A stretch of DNA of 64,000 bases, from positions 573,821,241 through 573,885,240 of the forward strand of contig NC_081410.1 of NCBI RefSeq assembly GCF_030272615.1, given 5' to 3'. The notes beneath the pieces were generated by a model that worked only from the letters and a program-made list of their open reading frames with translations, had not been told where the DNA came from and did not search any database. Each line of letters starts with the position of its first letter. Position 1 is the stretch's first letter. Shown piece after piece: positions 13,315-24,038 of this stretch. Origin of the DNA: Cryptomeria japonica (lineage: Eukaryota > Streptophyta > Pinopsida > Cupressales > Cupressaceae). The position numbers were made by a program, and so were the translations under genes.

Positions 13315-14180
13315 TGGGAAAATGGTATCTCAACCTTGCATTTAAATGAGGTTACTATTTAAAGTAAGTTTTCATTTGACCACAAAATGGTACGAAGTTA
13401 TCCCCAAAGCTTCTTGTTGGCTAGATAAGCATATCAATAAAGTTTCCTTGCAAGATCATAGCTAGTTTTGAAAATATTAAAGTTTCCATTTTGGAGGAGT
13501 GCGAAGAAAGGTTTAAACTTAATTTTGAGTACTTAAGACCATTCAAAATGCCCTAAAAAGTGATCGTCAATTGTGTAACAGTTTATGAGGTGATAGAGCA
13601 CTTCGCGAGATTTTCGATGCTTCGAACGATTTGTCAATCAAACATATGGTTCACAAGTTATGGCCTCTAGAAGTTTAGAATTCTAAAATAGGAAATATAT
13701 AATGCATCGGACACATAAATGAGCTATAAAAGGGAGGGACATGTGTTGATGACATGTCATGGGGCATCTATATTGGAGATAAGGTCAACTGTACTTTATT
13801 GGGTGGTCTTAGCCCATGGTTTTGTCATATTGTTTAACGGTTTCTTGTATTGTATATCTTATATATGAGGTGTGTGAGATAGAGATTGTGTGTAAGAGTC
13901 TTATGGCTATTGAGTTACTTTTGAATCTCTGATTAGTAGAACTCCTATGAAGAGATTTCTTTGCACGTATATTGTAATCTATTTTTGATTATTGAATAAT
14001 ATATTGGGAAGCTTTTGGAGTGTGGGGTTTTTCTCCCGAAAGGTTTTTCCCCACATAAATCACTATGTTGTGGCATGAATGTTATTATGTCTATTTTTGT
14101 AAAGTTTCTATAACTATTGTAACAATCTATAAAATATTTTGCATTACCCTCCTCTCAAGGTTAGTGTAAGAAGTTGTTCC
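13315..14180 (+). repeat. Probable LTR fragment with TATA box
   Basis: TATAAAAG lies at 13725-13732. About 290 bp downstream is GGGGTTTTTCTCCC followed by GGTTTTTCCCCACA (14024-14055), a motif common in the R-U5 part of plant LTRs, and a CCCTCCTCTCAAGG tail near 14150. This order (TATA, splice-like pyrimidine motif, C-rich tail) matches the other LTRs in this window. I found no second copy and no clear termini, so the boundaries are approximate. Confidence 0.45.
13725..13732 (+). promoter_or_regulatory. TATA box of LTR-like region
   Basis: Consensus TATAAAAG in a GC-richer local context (GCTATAAAAGGGAGGG), placed as in the U3 part of a plant LTR. Confidence 0.5.
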
Positions 14181-14539
14181 ATGAAGACAGACTAGGATAT
14201 CAACTAGGACCTAGAGTATAATAAAGGAAACTTATGCCATCTCCAACAACTTTCCATTGGGAAAGAGACACACTCAGACCTATGAGACCAAGTGGGGTCG
14301 ATGTCTAGTACCTACAATCTTGCAACCACCAAAAGCTATGAAACACTATATGCAATAATATATACATATCATAAATGATTAGGCAAGTGATAGAGAATCA
14401 TAAAACCATATCATGTTCATAACAAGTGGTATGACATTATCTCTAGCACAAATACACTAGAAGACAATCGCAATCATTATATCATCATAATCATCGAATA
14501 GAGTTGGCATCCCCTTTGCCTACGCTTACTCCTGGAAGC
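14181..14539. other. Unassigned AT-rich DNA
   Basis: No ORF, LTR edge or RNA gene is recognised here. It lies between the LTR-like fragment and the Gypsy integrase tail, and may be 3' non-coding sequence of the latter. Confidence 0.4.
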
Positions 14540-15055
14540 CTAAGAACAAATAGGAGTAGAGCTCTCTCATCCATGCAACATCCTCCCAAGTCACCAAAAA
14601 TCATCACTCGAGTCCCATTGGACCCTTACCTACTCTATGTACAGACCCCTGAGGGTCTTCCCTTGATGTTGAAGAATGTGCACGGGCTCTAGTGAAAGTT
14701 GCTTGTCCTCTACCTGCAATGTATTCCAATCCAAAACATGTGATACATTAGGATAATAAGGCCTCAAAATAGATACATGAAACACATCATGAATATGAGA
14801 CAAGTTGGATAGCAAGGCAAGGTGATAAACTATAGGATCAATCCTCTCCACAATCTCAAATGGTCCAACAAATTGAGGCATCAATTTAGAGCCTTTTCCA
14901 TAACGGATAGGACTCTTTTATGGATGCATCCTCAAAAACACCTTGTCTCCCACTGAAAAATGCCTATCCACATGATGAGCATCTGCATATGTCTTTTGTC
15001 TATCTTGTGCTACTATCAAATGCTCTCTAATATGTATCACCTACTACTCCATGTC
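14540..15055 (-). pseudogene. Gypsy integrase C-terminus with chromodomain-like tail (fragment)
   Basis: Read on the minus strand, this encodes the end of a Ty3/Gypsy Pol: the HHVDRHFSVGDKVFL segment, then KGSKLMPQFVGPFEI (the GPF/Y module), HDVFHVSILRPY, and after a frame change WEDVAWMRELYSYLF, which resembles the chromodomain end of chromoviruses. The catalytic integrase core and everything upstream are missing, because the sequence switches near 15055 to a Copia fragment. Several stops are present. It is a dead remnant. Confidence 0.8.
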
Positions 15056-15174
15056 CTAAAACATACCTTCATTCCTTCCAAATATTATTTCATCAACATA
15101 AACTACAATAATTAATATTTTTCCTATTTCAATTTTGAAATAAAGATTGCTATAAGAAAATCCATTCAGAAAAC
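15056..15174 (-). pseudogene. Copia reverse transcriptase fragment, distal half
   Basis: Minus-strand translation gives the RT active-site region: YSNLYFK, then ILIIVVYVDEIIFG, in which the catalytic YVDD reads YVDE. It continues the Copia fragment at 21816-22656; the two halves were separated by insertion of element C, whose TSD (AAAAC on the plus strand) flanks the break. Confidence 0.85.
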
Positions 15175-15942
15175 TATTGACATTCTACACTCTTATGAGG
15201 ATAGTTGGTGTTGTCATTGATGGAAACAATCTGGAAACCTTCTGGCATTCATTTGGTAAGCCACTAATAGGCACTTCACCGGTAGCAGCAACAATGCATA
15301 TCGACACCCCAGCCGACAGGGAATAAAATTTTGTTTATTGTATTTAATTGCAATTATCTTCTGTAAAAGCCAACATGGCATATTGTAAAAGACTCATATA
15401 TATGTATGAGATCTTATAGGCCATTTTGTTTAAAAAGTAGTATGCATGGAGAGAATATATGGATAAATTTTGTATAAAGAGATATAGTTGACAATGAAGG
15501 TTTTGGTTATAGAATGAGCTTAAACCAATACTGAACCTGGCATAGTTGATGCTGATTTGAAGTAGTACATTGTATTGGGTCTCATAATCCACTTTTGTAG
15601 TTAGTGTGACTCTTATTGAGGAGTGAGCTCTAGGCAGTTGGCCTTCTTGCATGTGCAAGCCCCTCATTGCAAATAATATTTATTCATTGGCTAGTGAGTG
15701 AATATTGTGGGTCACAAATCCCACCGAGGTTTTTCCCACACTGGGTTTCCTCGTTAAACATCTTGTGTTATGGTGTGTTTTCTATGTTGTCTTTATTGGT
15801 CCTATTTACTACATTAATTCTCATTTACCAGTACATTTTTTTGGAATGCAAAGTTCTTAATAAGGTTAAATATTTTGATAACCGGTTAGATACTGATTCA
15901 CCCCCCCTCTCAGTATCTTTGGGACTATCATTAATCCTAACA
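15175..15942 (+). repeat. Element C 5' LTR
   Basis: A 768-bp direct copy of 21001-21815. It begins TATTGACATTC where the 3' LTR has TGTTGGCATTC, and ends TAATCCTAACA. It is shorter than the 3' LTR mainly because it lacks part of the CCGGCA-rich stretch found at about 21098-21160. Confidence 0.93.
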
Positions 15943-15957
15943 ATTGGTATCAGAGCA
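15943..15957 (+). promoter_or_regulatory. Element C primer binding site
   Basis: ATTGGTATCAGAGCA directly follows the LTR end and matches the consensus priming site for initiator methionine tRNA. Confidence 0.92.
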
Positions 15958-16013
15958 TAGTCCTCTATTTTCAAAAGCCTAACTGCTTGAGGAAGATTCT
16001 GACATTAGTACAA

Positions 16014-17126
16014 ATGGAGAACTTAAGAAAACAATTGGAAGGAGCTCTTGTAGACTATGATGCAAAGAAGTTGAAGAATATCAAACTTGAAGATGATCTA
16101 AGGACTGTATAGGAATTCATTCAAGGACTTCAGGAGAATCTTACTATATCTTGAAATAAAAGAAAAGAATTTTATGAGAAGATGCAGAATGATAATGATG
16201 AAAAGGAATCTCTTAATGAACTTGTGAACAAATTGAGACAAGAAAATAGTACTATGAAGAATGAAATGCAAGATATGACTATGAGGTTTTTTAAAGACAT
16301 TGAAGATAGGAAGAAGAATGAAGATGACTTGACTAGGAGACTCAATGATGCTGGAAATGAAAATCTAAGACTTAGTCATGAAAATGATATGTTGAAGACA
16401 AATTTGATTCACATGCAGTATGACAAAACTGAACTTATGAGACAAAAAGGAATTCTAGAAAATGAGTTGGCTACTACAAATCAACACAAAGAGAAATTCA
16501 AGAAAAGTTCAGAGAAACTTGATGATATGCTGAAAAATCATAAACCTAATGGAGATACAAATGGACTTGGATTTGAAGTTGGAGAAAGTTTTGGTATTGC
16601 AAACAATCATGATCATAGTAAACTGGCAAGACAACCTAGTGCTTACAAATTTAATGGGAAATTCTTTAATTGTAACAAGTATGGTCATAGAGCAAATTAG
16701 TGTAGATCTAGAAACAATCAGAACATTAATGCACCCACCGGTCAATGTTCCAAATGCAACAAAGTTGGTCATAATTCAGAAAACTACAGAATAAATGTGA
16801 GATGTTATGTTTGTGGAAGATTTGGGCACTTATCTAATCAATGCAGAACACAAACTGGCTTAGGATATGGAAAGGCTATTCAGAAGAATAATGTGACATG
16901 TTATGCTTGTAACAAAATTGGACATATTGCAAAATTTTGTAGAAGCAAGACTTCACCGGAAAATGATAAAGGACCCAATTTGAAAGGCAAAGAAAAGGTA
17001 GATGAGGTAAAGCAAAAAATTTCAAAACAATGGATTAGGAAGATAGATCACAATGTTGATGAGACTATTTCTTCACCAGTAGAATAGAGTATTACTCCAC
17101 CGGCAGGGGATTCTTCATCCAGCTGA
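16014..17126 (+). pseudogene. Element C ORF1: Gag-like coiled-coil protein with four zinc knuckles
   Basis: A single frame of 370 codons runs from ATG 16014 to TGA 17124-17126, broken by a few TAG/TGA stops but no frameshift. Residues 1-180 are highly charged and heptad-like (coiled coil). Four CCHC-type units follow: a first with NCNKYGH whose last Cys sits after a TAG, then CSKCNKVGHNSENY (last ligand lost), CYVCGRFGHLSNQC and CYACNKIGHIAKFC, the last two intact. The tail is Lys-rich. It presumably forms the particle and binds the element RNA, by analogy with Gag. I see no protease motif after the knuckles. Confidence 0.8.
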
Positions 17127-17430
17127 GAAGTAACCCTTTGGGGGTATTGCAGCAAATTGAATATCATGCAGATTACCCTCGATCGATGGTGAGGAGATAG
17201 ATTTCTTCTTTACTAGTAGATGTGTTAAGTTTTTACTTAATCAAAAAGCAATTAATGCGGTTGTTGAAATAAAAGTCATTATAAATCATCAGTTTTCCCT
17301 CATTTTTGATTCACCGAGCATTCAAATTAGCAGAGAGCATGAAATCTAAGCGAAGGCATTCAAGGCAAAGGTGTGAAGTGATTTCTTTCAAGCATTCAGA
17401 TATTATCAGGCAGCTAAAGGTATTTTTCAA

Positions 17431-20400
17431 ATGGCTTCTTCTTCTACTCCCAAATTTATTGTGAATACTGCTATTGTGGAAAACATAAAATGCCCTAGGC
17501 CCCTATTTAAAATTATTCCTGAAGTAGCTAAGCAAGATGCTTCCATAGGAGCATTTTTGAAGATTCCTAAAGTTGTAGCTAATGTTGAAGACCCTAGGAT
17601 ATATATTCATTGCAACATTGAAGAATTGGGTTTTGAGGAATTGTTAAAAATGTTTAGAACCATAATTTGTGATGAAAATGGCACTGTCAAACCCAAGCAC
17701 ATGATTGTGGAGACTTTAGGTTTTGTTGAAATATTGAATATCCCTGAATTTTCAGAAGTAGTGAAAATTGTCCTATGTAGGGCACATGGAGAATTTCTAT
17801 GGTTGGACTTTGTTTGCAAATTCACATGGCAAGAAATTAGGGTAGTAACAGGTTTACCCTCAACTGGTAGCAAACTAGACAAAATAAAGAAATTTCCTAA
17901 CAACAAAGTGATGACCCTAACTGCAGCAACATCAGACAGTAGATCACTAAGAGTGAATGACATCAAGGACATCAATGTGAGATTCATAAGTATGATTTTA
18001 GGTTACAAGACTACATATGCAAATGGACTTAATTCAGTTTCTAGTCTTTGCATTGATAGTGAATATACAATGGTAAAAAATAATTCAATGATTGATGTAT
18101 GTGAATGGTTGAAGGATGAACTCATTGATAATTTGAAAAAGATTAAAGGTGATAAGAAAGGGACATCTCATTTTGGTAATCTCTTAGTATGCTTAATGTT
18201 GTATTTCACAAAGGAAATCCCTAGTATAGGATAGAAAGACTTTGGATATGACATACTGGTAGGAAAACAATTACAAGAAGCTTTTACCGGCATAGGGACT
18301 ACTAAGGAAAATAACATAACGAAATACTTTAAAGTTTTTCAAGATAAAATGAAAACTAGAGAAAGACTACCACAGAGTGTAGTGGATAAATATGACAAAG
18401 AAATTTGTTTTGTCATCAAGAAGGATGAGACATGGATGGAAGTTGTACTTCCTAGAATTGTATGGGTAATTGAAATGGGATATGAGGTAGATCTCAACAT
18501 TATTGAGACATATGCAAAAGCTTTGTTAGATGCACCAAGAGAACCAACAGAAGAAAATTTTGGTAGTGCTGAAACAATTGAAAGTAATGTAAAAAAAATG
18601 AAGCAAAGGAAGAAAAGAGAGAAATATATAAGAGATGCATCAAAGCAGGTAAAGGAAATCAAAGAAAATGTTATGAACATTACTGGTATAATGGCTAGTG
18701 AGTTGGAAGGACTACAATTGGAGGCACGGATTTCACCAGTTGGCACATATTCTGATAATGAGATACTAGCTGAATTCAAAAGAGTTGAAAGGAAGAGAAA
18801 ACCTTCACCGGTACCCTCTCCTCCACCCAAAAGAACAAGGACCTTTAGGAAGAGACAATAGGCAGTAAGGAAACCAGCTAAGAAACTAACTCCCAAGAAG
18901 AAACAAAAACCAGTCGTACCTACATTGGATAATTTGTTGAATGAAATAACAGATGATGGCAATTTGGCTAATGTGAGTAAATTGTATAGCGCATTCAATG
19001 ATTCAGACAAGGAAAGCATTGAAAACAGTATAATTTTACATCTGGATATATAAAAGAAAGTTTTAATTGAAGTTGTGGATGACTTGCCTAATGAACTATA
19101 TAGAAGGTTAGATGCAAAGAGGATTGTAGTGATGGAATTGGACAAGAAACTAAAAGTTGAAAAACTTCTCACTGTACATCCGGTTAACTCAAAAGAGTTG
19201 ATTGATGACCTGATTTGTGAGGCTAACAGATCTATTTTTTCTAGTGGTCACCCTCAAGTAAGTTTGATAGCAGGTAGAGTAAATGAGATTGCAGAGGAGA
19301 TTGCTGATAAATGGGATATCTTTTTTGTGGAAAAAGAAAAACAAGAGGAAATGAACAAGCCGAAAAAACATTCAAATTTTTTCAGAAGGATAAAGAAAAA
19401 GGGAAAGGTAAAGTTGGTGGAATACCAAACATCAAGATAACTGACAATTTTCCACCACCCTTGGATACTACACCAATACATACTGATGATCTACTGGTTA
19501 CTGACACTGAAGGTGTCACACATGATAATGCTAATCCTAAATCTGAAATACTATTCACCATTAATGTAGATACTCAGGAAGTGAATATTGTTGTGGATAA
19601 GGACAATACAGAGGCTAAGGATGTTAATGTTGACAGTGGCAACATTGTTGATAAACCAGTAGAGACTATTGAAGTTGAGATCCCAACAGAACAATCATTA
19701 CAAACAAAGAAACCATTGGATACTCGAATGAATACTGAAAGTATAGATACTGGCATAGAGAAACCTATTGAGACTGAGACACCGACAGTTGAGCACACAA
19801 AGAAACATATAGAGGCAGAGGTACATATTGAGGTAGTGAAACTGGTAATCACTGAGATATCTAAACAATCAGACAAACCTTTACTGGTTGAAATGCAAAC
19901 TCAGACTAATCCACCAAAGGTTAACACAAGCAAAATGGCTGTAAATATTGGAAGCACAGAGGTAATCAAGGTAGTTGGTAAGACATTTGGTACTTCATCA
20001 AGTGAATTCAGACCTACTAACGTCACAAAGGTACTCCTAGACTCTATCAAGAAGATAACTGACTGTAATGCATTGGCTTACAAGGAAATTGATGACACCA
20101 TACCAATTCTTAAATTGATTGCACCAAAATGTAACATAGATCATGTAAAGGATTCTTTAGGTAAATTGGACACATTGTCCAAATTCATTACTGACAATGT
20201 AATAACGGTTAATAAGGTGAATGGGGACACCTTCAAAGAGAAAGTTGAAAAGGAGAAGGATAAATTATTTGAGGATACAATAAAGAAGTGCATAGAACAC
20301 ATGAAAACACTTTTACTGGCACTGAACACTACAATTTTGGAATATAAAGAGCTATAAAGAGAAACATGCAAACCACATCTTTTGACAAAGGACATTGAAA

Positions 20401-20795
20401 AGGAAAAAAGCAGAGTACAAAAAGAAATAGATGACATAGCTGATAACATAATTGGTTCATCCGAACCTATATCAGTTATTGAGTAGGAAATAACAGGTTT
20501 TGAGGAGAAACTAGAGAAATTTGAGAAAGAGAAGGCAAGGATTAAGGATAATGCCAGAGAACTTAAGTATAAACTTGGTCCTAAGTTGGACAATCTAATC
20601 TCTCTGAGAAATGAAATCTCTAAGGCATTACTTCAAGGAGAAAGATCACCGAAAGAGCACATGCAACATCTCACCTGCACAATCCAACAAACTGAGGCAA
20701 CCCTGAATGATAGCAATAGATTCATGCAAAGTTTAAATTTGGTTTTGGCAGACATATTTCAGATTGTAACCAACCGGTTAAAAACTTTGAGGTAA
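17431..20795 (+). pseudogene. Element C ORF2: about 1,120-codon protein without enzymatic motifs
   Basis: It starts at ATG 17431 (MASSSTPKF), stays in frame to about 19400 with stops at 18232, 18859 and 19051, shifts once near 19340-19440, and runs in the new frame to 20795 with stops near 20355 and 20483. Residues 60-270 form a globular N-terminal module with RAHGEFLWL, WQEIRVVTGLP and, 90 residues on, FGNLLVCLMLYF. A basic Pro/Lys stretch (PSPPPKRTRTFRKR) follows near residue 465. The next part is helical (LIAGRVNEIAEEI), then acidic and Thr-rich, ending in coiled coil. Element E has the same order. The first module vaguely resembles plant mobile or transposon-associated domains. No RT, integrase or protease signature is present. 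Function unknown. Confidence 0.75.
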
Positions 20796-20844
20796 AAATT
20801 TTGCACTTGTTTGACAATTTTTGACAACCTTTGTCATTGATGTC

Positions 20845-21000
20845 AAAGGGGGAGTAGTGGATAGAGAAAAATGATTATTTAGAGGAGATCATCTGCTCAG
20901 GGGGAGTACATCTTTTTGGTAACTTTTTGGACTTCACTTTTTGGAAACATTTTTTTGGATTTTTCTCATGAGTGTTGCCATCAATGCCAAAGGGGGAGAT
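20845..21000 (+). promoter_or_regulatory. Element C multiple polypurine tracts
   Basis: AAAGGGGGAG occurs at 20845-20854, CAGGGGGAGT at about 20898, and CAAAGGGGGAGAT at 20988-21000 directly before the 3' LTR. The first and last sit in the same context (ATTGATGTC or ATCAATGCC). The last is the plus-strand primer; the others are extra copies as in Sirevirus-type elements. Confidence 0.8.
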
Positions 21001-21815
21001 TGTTGGCATTCTACACTCTTATGAGAATAATTGGTGTTGTCATTGATGGCAACCATTTGGCAACCTTCTGTCATCCATCTGGTAAGCCACTGGTAGGCAC
21101 CAGCACCGGCATAGACATCTACATACACCGGCAGGCACTTCACTGGCAGCAGCAACAGTGCATACCGGCACCCCAGCCGACAGGGAATAAACTTTTGTTT
21201 ATTGTATTTAATTGAAATTATATTTTGTAAAAGCCGACATGGCATATTGTAAAAGACTCATATATATGTATGAGATCTTATAGGTCATTTTGTGTAAAAA
21301 GTAGAATGCATGGAGAGAATATATGGATAAATTTTGTATAAGGAGATATAATTGACAACGAAGGTTTTGGGTTATAGAATGAGCTTAAACTGGTACTAAA
21401 CCTAGCATAGTTGATGCCGATTTGAAGCTATACATTGTATTGGATTTCACAATCCACTTTTGTAGTCAATGTGACTCTTATTGAGCAGTGAGCTCTAGGC
21501 AGTTGGCCTTCTTGCATGTGCAGGCCCCTCATTGTAAGTAATATTTATTCATTGGCCAATGAGTGAATATTATGGGTCACAAATCCCACCAAGGTTTTTC
21601 CCACACCAGTTTTCCTCGTTAAACATCTTGTGTTATGGTGTGTTTTCTATGCTATCTTTATTGTTCCTTTTTACTACATTAATTCTTATTTACCGGTACA
21701 CTGTTTTGGAATGCAAAGTTCTTAATAAGGTTAAATATTCTGCTAATCGGTTAGATATTGATTCACCGCCCCACTCCCCCTCTCAGTATATTTGGGACTA
21801 TCATTAATCCTAACA
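21001..21815 (+). repeat. Element C 3' LTR
   Basis: An 815-bp LTR with termini TGTTGG and CTAACA. At about 21098-21180 it contains a cluster of ACCGGCA-like units, similar in style to the CpG-rich repeated motifs reported in Sirevirus LTRs. It is followed directly by the TSD AAAAC. Confidence 0.93.
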
Positions 21816-22656
21816 AAAACCTCGATCAATCAAATACTTGTCTAGTCTTACATACCAAGATCTAGGAGCTTGTTTCAATCCATACAGGGCCTTTTTCAAT
21901 CTACAAACAATGTTCGGATAATATTTCAACTTAAATCCTTTTAGTTGTATAATGTAAACATCTTATTTCAGCTCTCCATTCAAAAAATTTGACTTTAGAT
22001 CCATCTGATATACCTTAAAATCCTTGAAGGTTGCAAAAGCCAAAATCATCTTGATAGCCTCCATCAGGGCAACAAGTGTGTATGTCTCCTCAAATTCAAT
22101 GCCTTCAACCTCTGTCTAACCTTTGCAAACTAACCTTGCTTTAATTCTCACTAATTTTCCATTCTCATCTAACATGTTCTAGAATACCCATTTTGTTTCA
22201 ATTACATTCTTGTCTATCGGTCTATGAACTAGTTCCCATGTCTAATTTTTCTCGATCTGATCTAGTTCTTCTCTTATTAATTTTATCCAAATTTGATCAT
22301 TGCAAGATTATTTTATTTATTTGTGTTTAATCTCAAACAATAAACATAAGAGAAAATTTTCTTGATCTACTTTGCTTCCTTTGATAATTCCTTTGTTTAT
22401 ATCTCCAATAATTTGATATATTGAATGATTCTTCTATACATACCTTGGAGTTTTAGATGTAGATACCAAAGAATCCTGAGTTTCTTTTTCTCCCTCAGTT
22501 TCTCATCCATTTTTGTGTTAGTTGATTCATCATAGTAATAACCTGCCAATTTGTTAGAGTCTTTAGAAATGTCTTCATCAACCTTCACATTTGCACTTTC
22601 AACAATCTTGTTTAGTCTTCTGTTGTAAGATTGGTATTCCTTTCTCCTTGTATAGT
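21816..22656 (-). pseudogene. Copia reverse transcriptase fragment, proximal half
   Basis: The minus-strand translation, with frame changes, gives Copia Pol between integrase and RT: RRLNKIVESANVKVDE near 22560-22630, then IETKWVF, YQMDLKSNFLNGELK, and [14 protein letters not shown] near 21860. The RT active site lies beyond the break, at 15056-15174. The fragment is cut on its upstream side by the LTR of element D at 22657. Confidence 0.82.
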
Positions 22657-23764
22657 TGTTGGAATCAAGGAACACTGAGAGGGGGGTGAATCAGTGTTCT
22701 ACAATTTTTAACTTTATTTAATTGTTCATTCAAATACTTAATGCATGTGAACAAAATGAAGATGCAAGAACATAAAGCAAACAACCATAACACCAAGATT
22801 TATGTATGTGGAAACCCAGTTAAGGGAAAAACCACGGTGAGGATGAACCCACAATATAAATATACTCAACAGAAGTATAGAAATATTACAATGGGGAATG
22901 CACATGCATTCAAACACACTGCTTAGAGCTCACTGCTCAAAAACAACAAAGGAAGCTCGCTACCTATAAATCTATTACAATTGATTATTGAAGTGTGTGA
23001 ACTAAAAATTAACATCTACAAATGCCTGATAATAGTTTCGGTTAAGTACAATAATCAAATTTTCCACACTTATCTCACTCTGCTTTGTTCCACTATTTTG
23101 TCATGAATCTTGAACATAGATCTTAGACCTACACATGTGAAATTGGGCACACTTGATCATACAACCTTTCACATATCCACTAATGTCCAAAATTATCATA
23201 ACAGTTGGTCTTATACATCTTCAACACACAATCATATCGTCTATATGTCTTCTCAAGAATATTTATCATATTCACTAAATGTGTGTGAACCGTCAGCTGA
23301 ATCTGATCTCCAATGTATATGCAGACCAAAAACAATTGTCAACATGCTTCCCATATGTCATCTAAACAACATTGAACACAAACATAATCACCAAAACTTC
23401 TCCATCAATTCCACACAGTAATCAATTACACAAGTTGGCCATACTACACTGTTCAACCCAAAACCCTGTACACCAAATCTCCTAACTTGCACATGAATTA
23501 TCACTGGAGGCTAAAATCATGGAATAATGTACTATAGACATCTATCAAGCTTCCCTTAGCTCCAAAACATAAAATATTCAACATAAATGAAATATCAATC
23601 GAGATACTATACTCTATCAGATGCTTTGTTCTAACTTACCGAACTTAACCAAATCTTCACTCATACTTTCGGTATAAGGAAATAAATCACTGCAGATGGG
23701 AATTCTAACTTGAGTTACCATCAATGACAACATTTAACAACCTGAGCAATGTCTCTTACCAACA
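22657..23764 (-). repeat. Element D 3' LTR (minus strand)
   Basis: A 1108-bp LTR reading TGTTGG at 22657 and CCAACA at 23764 on the plus strand. The inverse of the plant LTR tail (CACTGAGAGGGGGGTGAATC) lies at 22672-22691. The reverse complement of AAAGGGGGAGAT abuts its right edge. Confidence 0.85.
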
Positions 23765-23777
23765 ATCTCCCCCTTTG
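23765..23777 (-). promoter_or_regulatory. Element D polypurine tract
   Basis: ATCTCCCCCTTTG here is the minus-strand tract CAAAGGGGGAGAT next to the 3' LTR. A second, decayed copy (CTCCCGCTTTGACATCAATG) is near 23913-23932, giving the same doubled arrangement as in B and C. Confidence 0.75.
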
Positions 23778-24038
23778 GATTTGATGGCATCACTTAGTGA
23801 AAAATAACTAAGTGTTGGAATCAATACCGACATATAAATACACTACAAAACTCAAAATCTCAAAATTTTGGAACTCCCCCTTAAATGAATACAACATTTT
23901 TCACTTCCCTACTCTCCCGCTTTGACATCAATGGAAAATGCCTAAAATTTATACAAAAATTTAATATACATATGTACACATAGACCTTTACATGAACTTG
24001 AAGAAATTTGAAAGAGTGTTCTTCAATGAACTCAAGTG

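Larger units (their letters stand above)
15175..21815 (+). mobile_element. Element C: pol-less LTR retrotransposon, complete, TSD AAAAC
   Basis: LTRs at 15175-15942 and 21001-21815 are flanked by AAAAC at 15170-15174 and 21816-21820. The internal region has an initiator-Met-tRNA primer site, a Gag-like ORF1 (16014-17126), a long ORF2 (17431-20795) and polypurine tracts. No protease, integrase, RT or RNase H was found in 5 kb of internal sequence. It landed in the reverse transcriptase of an older minus-strand Copia. It is the best-preserved member of the B/C/D/E family here: ORF2 has one frameshift and few stops. Confidence 0.93.

Noticed and set aside
18339-19172. 277-codon minus-strand ORF
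   Set aside because: It is the antisense shadow of ORF2 of element C (18349-19172 coding on plus) and has no homologous counterpart in B or E.
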